Part shown: positions 43,170 through 50,721 of the stretch, piece after piece
Layout of the letters: the number at the start of each line of letters is the position of its first letter
How positions within the stretch are numbered: the stretch's first letter is position 1
Assembly (NCBI GenBank): GCA_029933005.1
Contig: JAOZOY010000009.1
Span: forward strand, 1-57,261
Length of the DNA stretch: 57,261 nt
Reading direction: 5' to 3'
Source of the DNA: Deltaproteobacteria bacterium
GTDB taxonomy: Bacteria; Desulfobacterota; Desulfobulbia; Desulfobulbales; SURF-16
Program-made: the position numbers and the translations under genes
Notes under the pieces: generated by a model
Told to the model about the DNA's origin: nothing
Database searches by the model: none
What the model saw: only the letters and a program-made list of their open reading frames with translations

Positions 43170-43298
43170 CAGTTAACAAGTCATTTCAGTGGACTTGCGG
43201 GCACGGCGGTTTTCCGAAGTGCCAGGTGTTGTCCACCATTTTAGTTTATCAAAATTCAGTTGCAAATTCCGCAAGCAACTGAATTTAAACGTTATCCC
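43170..43298 (-). other. attC-like site C
   Basis: This 129-bp element is bounded by CAGTTAAC and GTTATCCC. The stem TTCAGTggaCTTGCGG pairs with CCGCAAGcaACTGAA, with extrahelical bases as in attC sites, and 7-base spacers separate it from the AAC/GTT boxes. GTTATCCC contains the stop codon of the annealing protein gene. CAGTTAAC begins the next cassette. Confidence 0.85.
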
Positions 43299-43939
43299 TG
43301 TCCAACGGTCTCTTGTTCTCGTTTCGGAAGACCAGCCAAATATTTCAACGTAGCACTAACCCGATCCTGAGTGAATTCGTCAATTGATTTGAGTTTAGCA
43401 GTAGCAAGAAATTCATCGACGAGCAATGTTGTTTCAGCTAGGGCTACCCGGATCTGGTTTTGTTGGTCTTCTGTTGCTAACACTGGTGTTTGTTGTTTAG
43501 GTTCGTCTATGTATTTTGAACCATCAAATTTACCAGCATAAATTGCGCCACCTACTCCAATCATTTTTACAGCAGTACCCAAGGCATCAGTCATAGCCAT
43601 TTTGTATGCTTCGTCACTCCCCCGTAAACCTGATTTTTCTTTAGCAATGAGAGTCGATCCGCCCGTACCTTCAATGGCATCAGACCATTTTTCTTCAAAT
43701 TTAAAGAAAAACTCCAATGTAACAAAAACCATAACGGTATCAAATGGGCCTTGCTCTGTCCATGTTTTGATAGTATGGAATTTCCAGCCAATACCACATG
43801 GGCCGAATTGTTTGGTTAATGCTTCATATCTCCATATCGGTTTAATGTCTGTCATTCCAGACAGTCTACCCCCTCGGATAGTTTTAAGTGCCGTGGTTGG
43901 TGGTTTGTAAAGATTGTTCCAAATTTCCATTTTTTCCAT
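43292..43939 (-). CDS. Single-strand annealing protein (Rad52-like superfamily, probable)
   Basis: This 215-residue protein begins MEKMEIWNNLYKPPTTALKT, then GRLSGMTDIKPIWRYEALTK and FGPCGIGWKFHTIKTWTEQG, with SDEAYKMAMTDALGTAVKMI near the middle. The order 'TDI.P.WR.eaLt..FGpcGiGW' and 'sDEAYKMA.TDAL..a.k.lG' is seen in phage annealing proteins of the Rad52-like superfamily, which pair single strands during recombination. GGAGAGGG precedes the ATG at 43939. It is the phage gene on which the cassette array of this locus abuts, as its stop lies in site C. Confidence 0.6.
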   Translation of the reverse strand: MEKMEIWNNLYKPPTTALKTIRGGRLSGMTDIKPIWRYEALTKQFGPCGIGWKFHTIKTWTEQGPFDTVMVFVTLEFFFKFEEKWSDAIEGTGGSTLIAKEKSGLRGSDEAYKMAMTDALGTAVKMIGVGGAIYAGKFDGSKYIDEPKQQTPVLATEDQQNQIRVALAETTLLVDEFLATAKLKSIDEFTQDRVSATLKYLAGLPKREQETVGQG

Positions 43940-43945
43940 TTTATT

Positions 43946-44512
43946 TTACCCTCTCCTTTTGTTTAAGATTCTCGTTTTCTTCCTGAATATCTTTGTCATA
44001 CGATCAAGATATTCAATTGTGTATTTTCTATCTTTATTATCGGATTCAATCAATTCGACTTTTTCCAGCCCTACCCTAGTAATCATCCCAAGTCGCATAT
44101 CTGTGATTGATCCTGATAGCCACCTGTTACATCTCACACAACCGGCAAATATATTATTCAGACAGAATCTAAGGTGTGGAGAACTACCCCGGCTTCGATA
44201 GTGTGACGCGTCTATAGTGCCACCATACTTATTTTCAGACATATCTTTACCACAACAAATGCAAGGCAATCCATAGTCCCTGGCTCTCACATAAGCGTTT
44301 ATTGCTGATTGACATCTGGAAATATACCAGGATCTTGAATGAGATAATTTAGATTTGCTTTTTATTTTATTGGCCTTGGTTTTCTTGGCACGTTTTTGAT
44401 CACTAATGGCCATGGCACACGAAACGGAACAAGCAACATGAAAAGAATTGCGTGGATAGAATTTGTTTTGACATCCACGGACAGCGCATTTTCGTTTTGT
44501 TGGTTTTTTCAT
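43946..44512 (-). CDS. ninG: NinG-like recombination protein
   Basis: This 188-residue protein begins MKKPTKRKCAVRGCQNKFYP, then ACSVSCAMAIS. Further conserved parts are RDYGLPCICCGKDMSENKYG, DASHYRSRGSSPHLRF and NIFAGCVRCNRWLSGS. This is Pfam NinG (lambda Rap), an endonuclease that resolves recombination branches; the C-x-C and H-x-R pattern is HNH-like. It overlaps the DUF1367 stop by 4 bases, and works with the annealing protein downstream. Confidence 0.85.
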   Translation of the reverse strand: MKKPTKRKCAVRGCQNKFYPRNSFHVACSVSCAMAISDQKRAKKTKANKIKSKSKLSHSRSWYISRCQSAINAYVRARDYGLPCICCGKDMSENKYGGTIDASHYRSRGSSPHLRFCLNNIFAGCVRCNRWLSGSITDMRLGMITRVGLEKVELIESDNKDRKYTIEYLDRMTKIFRKKTRILNKRRG

Positions 44513-44976
44513 GTGAATGCCAGGTACGCCTCAACCAATTTATTAACATCTGATTCAGTAAGATTTTCGTAAACATTGGCCAGCAAAACATCAATAAATT
44601 TACTGTAAATCTCTTCTCGTTTTTCCGGTGACATCTTATCGAAAGATAGCGAGTCTGCTTCTATCCTGAATGACCCATCCAGCCTAAATACAGTGTGATA
44701 AAACCCTGCGAGGATCGTAATATCTTTGCGAAAACGTACAAAGTTTTTCTCTGGCAATACATGTTTTCCAGCAACAGTAATTAATATTTCAGGCTGCTTC
44801 CAATTTTCAAAGCCAAGGTGTAACAATGCGAACATTTTCCGATGGAATGCTGAATTTTGCTTCATCGTGAATGTTCCGGTTACAATTCTACCTGACTTTA
44901 GTTTACCGTACCATTCTTCGCTTTCTGTATCCGCAGGAACGAGGCCGGATTGTGTTTTTGTGAATGTTGCTTTCAT
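44509..44976 (-). CDS. DUF1367 (NinB-neighbour) protein
   Basis: This 155-residue protein starts at the ATG at 44976. It begins MKATFTKTQSGLVPADTESE and has GTFTMKQNSAFHRKMFALLH, typical of DUF1367, a family of phage recombination clusters near NinB/NinG genes. The ATG has no ribosome site, and the -10 box of the leftward promoter ends 7 bases before it, so the message could be leaderless. The longer frame to 45120 runs through the promoter and is not favoured. Confidence 0.75.
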   Translation of the reverse strand: MKATFTKTQSGLVPADTESEEWYGKLKSGRIVTGTFTMKQNSAFHRKMFALLHLGFENWKQPEILITVAGKHVLPEKNFVRFRKDITILAGFYHTVFRLDGSFRIEADSLSFDKMSPEKREEIYSKFIDVLLANVYENLTESDVNKLVEAYLAFT

Positions 44977-44982
44977 GGTGTG

Positions 44983-45050
44983 ACAATACAAACAGATTGG
45001 CAGTGTGTCAAGAAAAAAGGTTGACAAGACTGTAATAACTATTGTATAAG
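44983..45050. promoter_or_regulatory. Divergent promoter pair, copy 1
   Basis: The 45-bp segment 44983-45027 is repeated at 53999-54043 with one difference. It holds two TTGACA boxes back to back (TGTCAA 45006-45011, TTGACA 45021-45026). Leftward, the -10 is TATTGT (+ ACAATA 44983-44988), spacing 17. Rightward, the -10 is TATAAG (45045-45050), spacing 18. It drives the DUF1367 operon to the left and the ribbon-helix-helix operon to the right, and is a likely target of that regulator. Confidence 0.75.
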
Positions 45051-45078
45051 TAGTGACACTTTTAAAAAGGAGGAACAA

Positions 45079-45252
45079 ATGGGAAACACAAATGGTATTA
45101 AGTTGAAAGAAAAAAAACATCGTGTCACCATAACGGGGATGCCTGATAGTATTTTTTTATGGATTTTTGCTATAGCAAAACAGCGGGGTATTTCTATGTC
45201 TGCAGTTATAAAATCAATACTCAGCGAGGCTATGTTAAATGAAAAAATGTAA
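45079..45252 (+). CDS. Ribbon-helix-helix regulator
   Basis: This 57-residue protein, MGNTNGIKLKEKKHRVTITG to SAVIKSILSEAMLNEKM, has a beta strand HRVTITGMP and two helices, as in Arc-type regulators. AAGGAGGAACAA is a strong ribosome site. It is the first gene downstream of the divergent promoter, so auto-regulation is likely (inference). It is one of two such genes after near-identical promoters. Confidence 0.7.
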   Translation: MGNTNGIKLKEKKHRVTITGMPDSIFLWIFAIAKQRGISMSAVIKSILSEAMLNEKM

Positions 45253-45505
45253 ATACGAGTATCAAATTGGCGAAAAAAGAACTCAAATTGGTGACAAAGA
45301 GACACTTGATGAACGTCACGTCAATTTAATAAATGAAGTTTCATACCACGGTTTTGAAGCACAAATAAGTAAGAATAATGACGATGCTTCTTACCATCAT
45401 CATATGCACAAAATAGCCGTATCTGAATATGATGATTTTATAAAAGATAATCCTGAGTTTCGAAAGCATCAAACACAGTATGCCGAGGCGCAGACGCAGC
45501 AATAA
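45239..45505 (+). CDS. Small early protein, unknown
   Basis: This 88-residue protein is charged with a His cluster ASYHHHMHKIA; it overlaps the regulator by 14 bases. No domain is recognised. It belongs to the early rightward operon. Confidence 0.5.
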   Translation: MKKCKYEYQIGEKRTQIGDKETLDERHVNLINEVSYHGFEAQISKNNDDASYHHHMHKIAVSEYDDFIKDNPEFRKHQTQYAEAQTQQ

Positions 45506-45529
45506 ACTTTATCGAGGAGAATATGTGAG

Positions 45530-45730
45530 ATGGACGATTTTGTTGAAAAAGAACTAGACGAAACTCTGAAAGTACCAGACAACGAACCTGTTTCCTGCGA
45601 AAATACAGACTGCAACTGGAAAGGCGTTTTATCAGATTGTAAAACTGAAATGGACAGCGAAGGGTGGGAGTATCCAGAGTATGAAGTTTTGGTCTGCCCT
45701 AAGTGTGGTGAACACTCTGTTACATTTTAA
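45530..45730 (+). CDS. Small zinc-ribbon protein
   Basis: This 66-residue protein has VSCENTDCNWKGVLSDC in the middle and LVCPKCGEHSVTF at the end: CxxxxxC and CPxCG pairs, a zinc ribbon. The N-terminus is strongly acidic. A DNA-, RNA- or protein-binding role is likely, but nothing points to which one. Confidence 0.6.
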   Translation: MDDFVEKELDETLKVPDNEPVSCENTDCNWKGVLSDCKTEMDSEGWEYPEYEVLVCPKCGEHSVTF

Positions 45731-45755
45731 ATATCAAACCAACCGGAGAGAAAAA

Positions 45756-46280
45756 GTGAAAGTGAAAGTAGAGATTAACCTAGATTGGTTAGACGAAAAT
45801 TACAATATTGATGAACAAATGAAAGAACGAGTTATTTTATCAATAACAGACACCTTTAAAATAGCAGTTAATGAAAGTATTAATAGGAAAATCAATAAAA
45901 AAGTTTCTGTAAAAGTTGATAAATGGATCATGGATCAATTACACAATTTTTGCGATAGAAAAATTGAAATCACCGACAAATGGGGCGACACTCAAGAATA
46001 TCATGAGTCTGTAACAGAAATGTTTAAATCAAAATTTGATGACTTTTTTAACGCGACTGTGAATGAAAAAGGGGAGACACAAACAAGTTGTGGCTACGGG
46101 AGTAAAAGACTTACACGGATTGATTTGATGTTAAACCAAAAGGCAGAGGAATACCTGAAAAAAGTTACAGATAACATGGACAGAGAGATAAAACGTGCCA
46201 TTACTGATGCTGAAAAGCTTGCAATCAAAGAAAAAATAACAAAACATGTTACTGAACAACTTGCAAGGATAACCATATAA
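45756..46280 (+). CDS. Helical early protein, unknown
   Basis: This 174-residue protein starts at GTG 45756 (GGAGAGAAAAA upstream; the longer frame from 45681 overlaps the previous gene). It is charged and helical, with a repeated VKVKVE beginning. No family is recognised. Confidence 0.55.
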   Translation: MKVKVEINLDWLDENYNIDEQMKERVILSITDTFKIAVNESINRKINKKVSVKVDKWIMDQLHNFCDRKIEITDKWGDTQEYHESVTEMFKSKFDDFFNATVNEKGETQTSCGYGSKRLTRIDLMLNQKAEEYLKKVTDNMDREIKRAITDAEKLAIKEKITKHVTEQLARITI

Positions 46281-46295
46281 ACCCGGAGAAAAAAA

Positions 46296-47438
46296 ATGAA
46301 CCAATCAGACTACAGCAATCACAGTCAAACAACAACAATGCCAGCCGAACTCGTACCAGAGAGCCGCGACCAGCAGCTTATCAGGTTTAAAGAAATCGCA
46401 GACGACCTGACAGTATCGGTCACAGAGGACATGGAAGATAAACTCGCTATACTTACAGAAAAATATCCTGCATCCTCAGTGCCTACCGATTTGACAATAA
46501 AAGAAAATTACACATTTGTCGTCGAAGCCCTCAGAGAGTTAAAACGCCCCCGTATCGACCTAGAAACAAACAGGAAAGAAGTTGTCAAGGTTCCCAACAC
46601 CCTGACAAAAAAAATCAATGAATCCTGCAAACCATTTGCAGCAGCATTCGCAGTCCTGGAAGCACCATTCAAAGCCGTGAAAAAGAAAGCAGACGATGAT
46701 GAGATTATCCGAAAGAAGGAAAAGGCCGCAAAAGATGATGAAATAGTAACCCGGATTGCGGAGATTTCTTCATCCCCTTCCATGCTCATGAACGCCACCA
46801 GCCAAGAGATTGCTATTGAAATAACCAAACTCGAAAATAGTGGTAAAGCTCAAGCATGGGCTGGAGAGTTTGCTCCGAAAGCCCGAACTGTTGTAGAAAA
46901 AACAATCGGATTGTTGAATGATCTCTACGCAAAAAACGAAGCTCTGGAAATTGCAGAACGTAAAGTTGAGCAGGAGAAAGCTGACAAACTTGCAGCCGAA
47001 GAGAAAGCCAGGAAAGAAGAGACCGACCGTCTTGCTAAACAAAAAGCGGATCAGGAGAAAGTCCAGGCTGGTCTTGACGCGCAGCAGAAAGTTATTGAAG
47101 ATGCAGCAGCCAAGATCAAAGCGGATCAGGCCAAAATTGAACAGGATAAGATTGAGGCAAAAGAGGCTGCACAGAAGGTTCTTGACGATGCGGAGACAGC
47201 GAAACGTGTTGCGGCGGAGAAAGTAGAATCTGACAAGAAGGCCGAAGCGAAGCGCATTGCAGACGAAAAAGAGGCCGCAAGGAAATCAGAAGAAGCTCGA
47301 AAGAACAGAGAGAAAAACATTGCTGCTGCTACGCTTGATATTATGGGTACTGGCGTGACAATAGATGGCACCATAGCAAAATCCTTTGTTAACGATGTTA
47401 TTGCTGGAAAAGTTGCTCACTTTGTTTGGAAGGATTAA
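46296..47438 (+). CDS. Long coiled-coil early protein
   Basis: This 380-residue protein. Residues 1-130 form an alpha/beta domain with YTFVVEALRELKRPRIDLET, typical of DUF1351-like phage proteins next to recombination genes. Residues 215-345 are an unbroken Lys/Glu/Ala coiled coil (EEKARKEETDRLAKQKADQE and so on). The C-terminal 35 residues form a small hydrophobic domain. CCGGAGAAAA precedes the ATG. Partners of this family are annealing proteins and exonucleases, but here the annealing gene lies in the opposite operon. Confidence 0.55.
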   Translation: MNQSDYSNHSQTTTMPAELVPESRDQQLIRFKEIADDLTVSVTEDMEDKLAILTEKYPASSVPTDLTIKENYTFVVEALRELKRPRIDLETNRKEVVKVPNTLTKKINESCKPFAAAFAVLEAPFKAVKKKADDDEIIRKKEKAAKDDEIVTRIAEISSSPSMLMNATSQEIAIEITKLENSGKAQAWAGEFAPKARTVVEKTIGLLNDLYAKNEALEIAERKVEQEKADKLAAEEKARKEETDRLAKQKADQEKVQAGLDAQQKVIEDAAAKIKADQAKIEQDKIEAKEAAQKVLDDAETAKRVAAEKVESDKKAEAKRIADEKEAARKSEEARKNREKNIAAATLDIMGTGVTIDGTIAKSFVNDVIAGKVAHFVWKD

Positions 47439-47441
47439 ACA

Positions 47442-47651
47442 ATGATAGCAATAACAAACATAGGCGGCAACCCACTAGGGACAAGCCGCTACGAGGTGAC
47501 CATGAATAAACACCACATAGCCTTTTTCGAGCATAATCGCACAGAAGGGTTGTCGAAATGCTTACAAGTCGCAGCCCAAGCCGTGGAGAAAGCGAAGTGG
47601 GAAGAATTGGCAACACATCTGCTTGATATTGAATATGTAAAAATGGATTAA
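47442..47651 (+). CDS. Small early protein, unknown
   Basis: This 69-residue protein, MIAITNIGGNPLGTSRYEVT to LLDIEYVKMD, has GTSRYEVTMNKHHIAFFEHN followed by a helix. It begins 3 bases after the stop of the coiled-coil gene. No domain is recognised. Confidence 0.5.
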   Translation: MIAITNIGGNPLGTSRYEVTMNKHHIAFFEHNRTEGLSKCLQVAAQAVEKAKWEELATHLLDIEYVKMD

Positions 47652-47654
47652 GCC

Positions 47655-47900
47655 ATGAATAAATATGAATACACAACAGAAGGCGCAGACTACCCGGAAG
47701 AAGCGGTGGCGTTTAATTCAACATGGTCGCTAGAATTCAAGCAATTTATAGCAGAAGATGCAGGGAAAGACTTTTACAACGGCGGTTCCAACTCTGACGA
47801 CTTCCCCATTAAATTAACAATATACGGGAATGGAAAAAACATAGGTACATTTGAAGTTTCTTTTGAGCCTGTGTTTTGTTCTGTTGCCGTGGGAGAGTAA
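47655..47900 (+). CDS. Small early protein, unknown
   Basis: This 81-residue acidic protein has an aromatic N-terminus (MNKYEYTTEGADYPEEAVAF) and a beta-rich C-terminus. It is packed 3 bases after the previous gene. No family is recognised. Confidence 0.5.
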   Translation: MNKYEYTTEGADYPEEAVAFNSTWSLEFKQFIAEDAGKDFYNGGSNSDDFPIKLTIYGNGKNIGTFEVSFEPVFCSVAVGE

Positions 47901-47903
47901 ACT

Positions 47904-48164
47904 ATGAAACATCATACTAAATTTATCCGGTCACAAATCAACGACGACGGAACTACTACAATGTGGACATGGGACACAACACAAAACGGCATACCACAAA
48001 ACTCCACCATGGAAATTATACCGACCACGGCAACCAAGGAACGCCAGGAAGAAATTATTGCTATCCGAGCGCGGCGGAGAAATCCTGTGAGCGTTACTGA
48101 CAAATTCGAAGCGCAAACTAGCCGGAAGCATTCGTGGTTAGATAAACATCGGTCGGAGTTTTAA
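47904..48164 (+). CDS. Small early protein, unknown
   Basis: This 86-residue protein has a beta-rich first half (HHTKFIRSQINDDGTTTMWT) and a basic helical tail (IAIRARRRNPVSVTDKFEAQ). It is packed 3 bases after its neighbour. No family is recognised. Confidence 0.5.
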   Translation: MKHHTKFIRSQINDDGTTTMWTWDTTQNGIPQNSTMEIIPTTATKERQEEIIAIRARRRNPVSVTDKFEAQTSRKHSWLDKHRSEF

Positions 48165-48189
48165 GAAAACTATATAGGAGAAAAGGGCA

Positions 48190-48513
48190 ATGGTAATAGC
48201 AACAAAAAAGGAACTAACTTTTGATGAAGTTTTAAATCTAAGGTTGCAGGAAATAAAATCTGTTCTTGGTTCAAAGCAAAAAGAGTATTCAAGAAATAAT
48301 AATCGACTTCACAATTTTGATGTTGCCGCGAGAGTGGGAAACACGACACCTGAACTAGCACTGAAGGGTATGTGGATGAAACATATTGTGTCTGTATTTG
48401 ATATCATTGATTCACCGGAAGATGTTGCAAAACATACCATTGATGAAAAAATAGGTGATTTGATTAATTATGCTATTCTACTTGAATATATGCTATTGAG
48501 GGATGGTAAGTGA
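48190..48513 (+). CDS. Nmad1/DUF1599-like protein
   Basis: This 107-residue helical protein has RNNNRLHNFDVAARVGNTTP, ALKGMWMKHIVSVFDIIDSP and EKIGDLINYAILLEYMLLRD. The 'EYSR..N.L.NF..aA......p..al.gm..KH..S..D......edv..EKI.D.iNY..Ll' pattern is that of the nucleotide modification associated domain 1 family, seen in phages with modified or protected DNA. Whether the phage modifies its DNA cannot be told. The next gene overlaps the stop by 4 bases. Confidence 0.6.
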   Translation: MVIATKKELTFDEVLNLRLQEIKSVLGSKQKEYSRNNNRLHNFDVAARVGNTTPELALKGMWMKHIVSVFDIIDSPEDVAKHTIDEKIGDLINYAILLEYMLLRDGK

Positions 48514-49226
48514 CTATTAAACTTCAAACCCTCGCATCAGGATCATCTGGCAACTCAATCTTGATAGAAGTCAACGGCACCAAGATTCTTCTCGACGCCG
48601 GATTAAATTACAAAGAACTAACCAAGCGCCTCGCAATGTGTAACACTATTCCGGGGCAGATACACACTTTATTCACCACGCATCGGCATTCAGACCATTT
48701 AAACGATAGGTGTGTGTCATTGTTGACTACAAATCACAGATGTGAATGGTACCATTGTGAATTTTCAGATCAAAATTTCTTCCCACTTCCAGAGGGTGGA
48801 TGGGTGAAAAGCATTCCCGCCGATCATGATGTTGAATGTGTTTCACTTTTGATCAGTGACGGCACCAACAAAATAGCGTTAATCACGGACACCGGAACAA
48901 TCCCTTGCGAGTCTTTGCCATTTTTAACTGGTTTGTCCGGTTTAGTGCTGGAATGCAACCACGAATTAGAGCTACTAATCAACGGCAAGGATCCAGACAG
49001 CCTTAAACTAAGAATAAATGAAACCCATCTATCGAACACCCAAGCCCACGATCTCCTGCAGATCATTAAGTGGGAAGGTTTGCAGTTTGTTATCGGGCAT
49101 CACATGTCCACCAGGAACAATTCATCACGACTGGTAGAGCATAGTATTAAAAGTGCTGTGGGGAGTGGTGTTGAGGTTGTTGTGGCAGAACAGGATAGTG
49201 TTAGTAAGATGTTAGTGGTTTTTTAA
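48510..49226 (+). CDS. MBL-fold metal-dependent hydrolase (YycJ-like)
   Basis: This 238-residue protein starts at GTG 48510, overlapping the Nmad1-like stop. It has LASGSSGNSILIEVNGTKIL, then FTTHRHSDHLND (HxHxDH metal motif), ALITDTGTIP and a C-terminal FVIGHHMSTRNN. This is the YycJ/WalJ-like branch of the metallo-beta-lactamase fold, usually nucleases or phosphodiesterases. Phage copies may act on DNA, RNA or host signal nucleotides. No test of this is possible here. Confidence 0.75.
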   Translation: MTIKLQTLASGSSGNSILIEVNGTKILLDAGLNYKELTKRLAMCNTIPGQIHTLFTTHRHSDHLNDRCVSLLTTNHRCEWYHCEFSDQNFFPLPEGGWVKSIPADHDVECVSLLISDGTNKIALITDTGTIPCESLPFLTGLSGLVLECNHELELLINGKDPDSLKLRINETHLSNTQAHDLLQIIKWEGLQFVIGHHMSTRNNSSRLVEHSIKSAVGSGVEVVVAEQDSVSKMLVVF

Positions 49227-49262
49227 AACAAAACGGCAATAATGCCAAAAGGAAAGCACAAT

Positions 49263-49427
49263 ATGAAAGAATTAATAGAAGAAATGCTTGAATGTATGTT
49301 CAAAATTAAAGAAGAGCTAGAACAAAACACAAAAGCAGCAGAGGCCCAAACTCGTAAAGCCACTTTACTCATGGACAAACTAAATAAACGATATAGAAAG
49401 GAATCTATTGCAAAACACAAGAAATAG
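49263..49427 (+). CDS. Small coiled-coil protein, unknown
   Basis: This 54-residue protein starts at the ATG at 49263 (AAAGGAAAGC upstream; an ATG at 49242 has no site). It is one charged helix (KELIEEMLECMFKIKEELEQ, then NTKAAEAQTRKATLLMDKLN). It ends the early rightward operon; a terminator follows. Confidence 0.5.
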   Translation: MKELIEEMLECMFKIKEELEQNTKAAEAQTRKATLLMDKLNKRYRKESIAKHKK

Positions 49428-49491
49428 TGTTATGCCTGTAATCACTCCAGCGGGTTAAAGTCCCGTAGTTCATTTTTCTTTCTCCTCCCGG

Positions 49492-49530
49492 AAAAGCCCC
49501 CTGCCGTTGATATGGCAGGGGGCTTTTTTT
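49492..49530 (+). terminator. Intrinsic terminator of the early rightward operon
   Basis: AAAAGCCCCCTGCC (49492-49505) pairs with GGCAGGGGGCTTTT (49514-49527), followed by T. A strong GC-rich stem that ends the 45079-49427 operon. The A-run on the left would also give partial leftward termination. Confidence 0.9.
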
Positions 49531-49531
49531 G

Positions 49532-49577
49532 TTATCTATCCGTATTATACGTAGTGTTGATAATACGGAGTTCTCTT
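49532..49577 (-). other. attC-like element K / end of cassette array 3
   Basis: CCGTATTAT (49540-49548) pairs with ATAATACGG (49560-49568), and the adjacent box GTTCTCTT (49570-49577, + strand) is the exact reverse complement of AAGAGAAC at 50585-50592 that begins the last cassette of the array. Its core resembles element I and fragment J (AACT...GTATT...TACGTA). No GTT box is seen on the far side, so the site is either truncated or the array ends here. Confidence 0.45.
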
Positions 49578-49603
49578 CACGAAACACAATAAGGAGCTGA
49601 AGA

Positions 49604-49879
49604 ATGGCCGATCTAAACAAAAAACAAAATAAAATATTAAAATTTGGCATGGCAGCAATTTTACTGTGTTGTTTGTTTCCACCATGGACAAGCACATATA
49701 AGTCAAAAACACTACATAAGGTGAGGTCAGAAGGTTACTCTTTTATTGCATCACCTCCAAAAGGCCAATCATACAGGCATAATGTAAAGCTCGACGTGTC
49801 AAGATTGTTACTACAATTATTCATAGTTTCAGTTGCGACAGGCGGCGGCATCATAATAAGCAAAAAGAAACAAGAATAA
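49604..49879 (+). CDS. Small membrane protein, unknown
   Basis: This 91-residue protein has two likely membrane segments (FGMAAILLCCLFPPW at 15-29 and LLLQLFIVSVATGGGIIIS near 66-85) with a polar loop between. AAGGAGCTGAAGA precedes the ATG. It lies inside the last cassette of array 3, in the opposite direction to the other cassette genes. Confidence 0.55.
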   Translation: MADLNKKQNKILKFGMAAILLCCLFPPWTSTYKSKTLHKVRSEGYSFIASPPKGQSYRHNVKLDVSRLLLQLFIVSVATGGGIIISKKKQE

Positions 49880-49904
49880 TTAACCGTTCAATTTGCAACC
49901 GATC

Positions 49905-49925
49905 TTTAGGTGCTCATAACCTAAA
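49905..49925 (+). other. Small hairpin between two membrane-protein genes
   Basis: TTTAGGT (49905-49911) pairs with ACCTAAA (49919-49925) across a 7-base loop. It sits just before the start of the next gene. No T-run follows, so it is probably a regulatory or leftover structure. Confidence 0.35.
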
Positions 49926-49928
49926 TCC

Positions 49929-50402
49929 ATGATGGGGGTAGTAATCAGCTTCGCCCCACTCATGGTAAAAAAAATCACATCTAAAAAAATGGATACTAAT
50001 CTATTTATAACAATCATTGTCGCTGTTTCCATTTTTGTCTCGGGGCAAGTAATCATAAAATTCATAATTGACCCTATCCATGATTTCAGAAAACTACTGG
50101 GAGAAATAAAACATGAATTAATATTCCATGCCCAAGCAATTCAAACCCCAGTAGGTACAAGAGAAAAGGAGGATGAGGCCTCACTCGTTCTCCGTAAATT
50201 ATCATGCCATTTGCTTTCAAAAACTTTTTCCATACCGTTTTACCGCCAGTTATCGTCGGTTGTACCAAAATTCTTACCACCAAAAGAAAATATCAACGAT
50301 GCTTCAAAATGGCTCATAGGTCTTTCAAACTCCGTCCACACGAAAGACAGGAGCGATAATTATAAAAAAGTGGCAAGGATAGAAAAGATGTTAAAAATTT
50401 AA
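49929..50402 (+). CDS. Membrane-anchored cassette protein, unknown
   Basis: This 157-residue protein. The frame opens at ATG 49929; later Met codons (49989) are also possible, none with a clear ribosome site. One membrane helix (NLFITIIVAVSIFVSGQVII) is followed by a cytoplasmic helical domain with IKHELIFHAQAIQTP, VLRKLSCHLLSKTFSIPFYR and SKWLIGLSNSVHT. Similar 'membrane helix plus HDFRKLLGEIKHEL' proteins are frequent among proteins of chromosomal-integron cassettes (as I recall; not checked). Convergent with the 52-residue gene. Confidence 0.5.
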   Translation: MMGVVISFAPLMVKKITSKKMDTNLFITIIVAVSIFVSGQVIIKFIIDPIHDFRKLLGEIKHELIFHAQAIQTPVGTREKEDEASLVLRKLSCHLLSKTFSIPFYRQLSSVVPKFLPPKENINDASKWLIGLSNSVHTKDRSDNYKKVARIEKMLKI

Positions 50403-50557
50403 ACATCCACAAAAAGACACACAAACCAAATGAAACACCATAATGGCAATAGCAAAATAGTTACCCCGGAAACAATCAACGTGACAACTTTCCAACAACA
50501 AAAAATCAAATCAGCTATCATGTAAATCTTACTATTCTTTATCGACTCAGTTATCAT
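50399..50557 (-). CDS. Small membrane protein in last cassette, unknown
   Basis: This 52-residue protein starts at the ATG at 50557. It has two closely spaced membrane segments (MIADLIFCCWKVVTLIVSGV and LLLPLWCFIWFVCLFV). Frames further upstream run into attC D and are not needed. It lies 28 bases after the end of site D. The stops of this and the convergent gene overlap. Confidence 0.4.
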   Translation of the reverse strand: MITESIKNSKIYMIADLIFCCWKVVTLIVSGVTILLLPLWCFIWFVCLFVDV

Positions 50558-50584
50558 TGTGACACCATAAAAAAAGAAAATAAA

Positions 50585-50721
50585 AAGAGAACAAATGTAT
50601 CCAGCCGACCCCAAGCAGCGCGGTTTTCCAGATGACCATTGTTGGTTATCTAAGGTTCACAGCTACGAATTACCTTCACCGGTAATATTGCTTGGGGCGG
50701 GCTGATACGGGACGTTATCTT
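50585..50721 (-). other. attC-like site D
   Basis: This 137-bp element is bounded by AAGAGAAC and GTTATCTT. Arms ATCcAGCCgaCCCCAAGCA and TGCTTGGGGcGGGCTgAT pair with extrahelical bases. GTTATCTT contains the stop codon of the 50715 gene and is exactly complementary to AAGATAAC at 50976-50983. The right-hand AAGAGAAC opens the next cassette. Confidence 0.8.

Noticed and set aside
44977..45120. Longer start for the DUF1367 gene
   Set aside because: It runs through both promoters and the family begins at MKATF.
49861..49935. Rightward attC after the 49604 gene (TTAAC and a small hairpin)
   Set aside because: No closing GTT box and no start/end complementarity.
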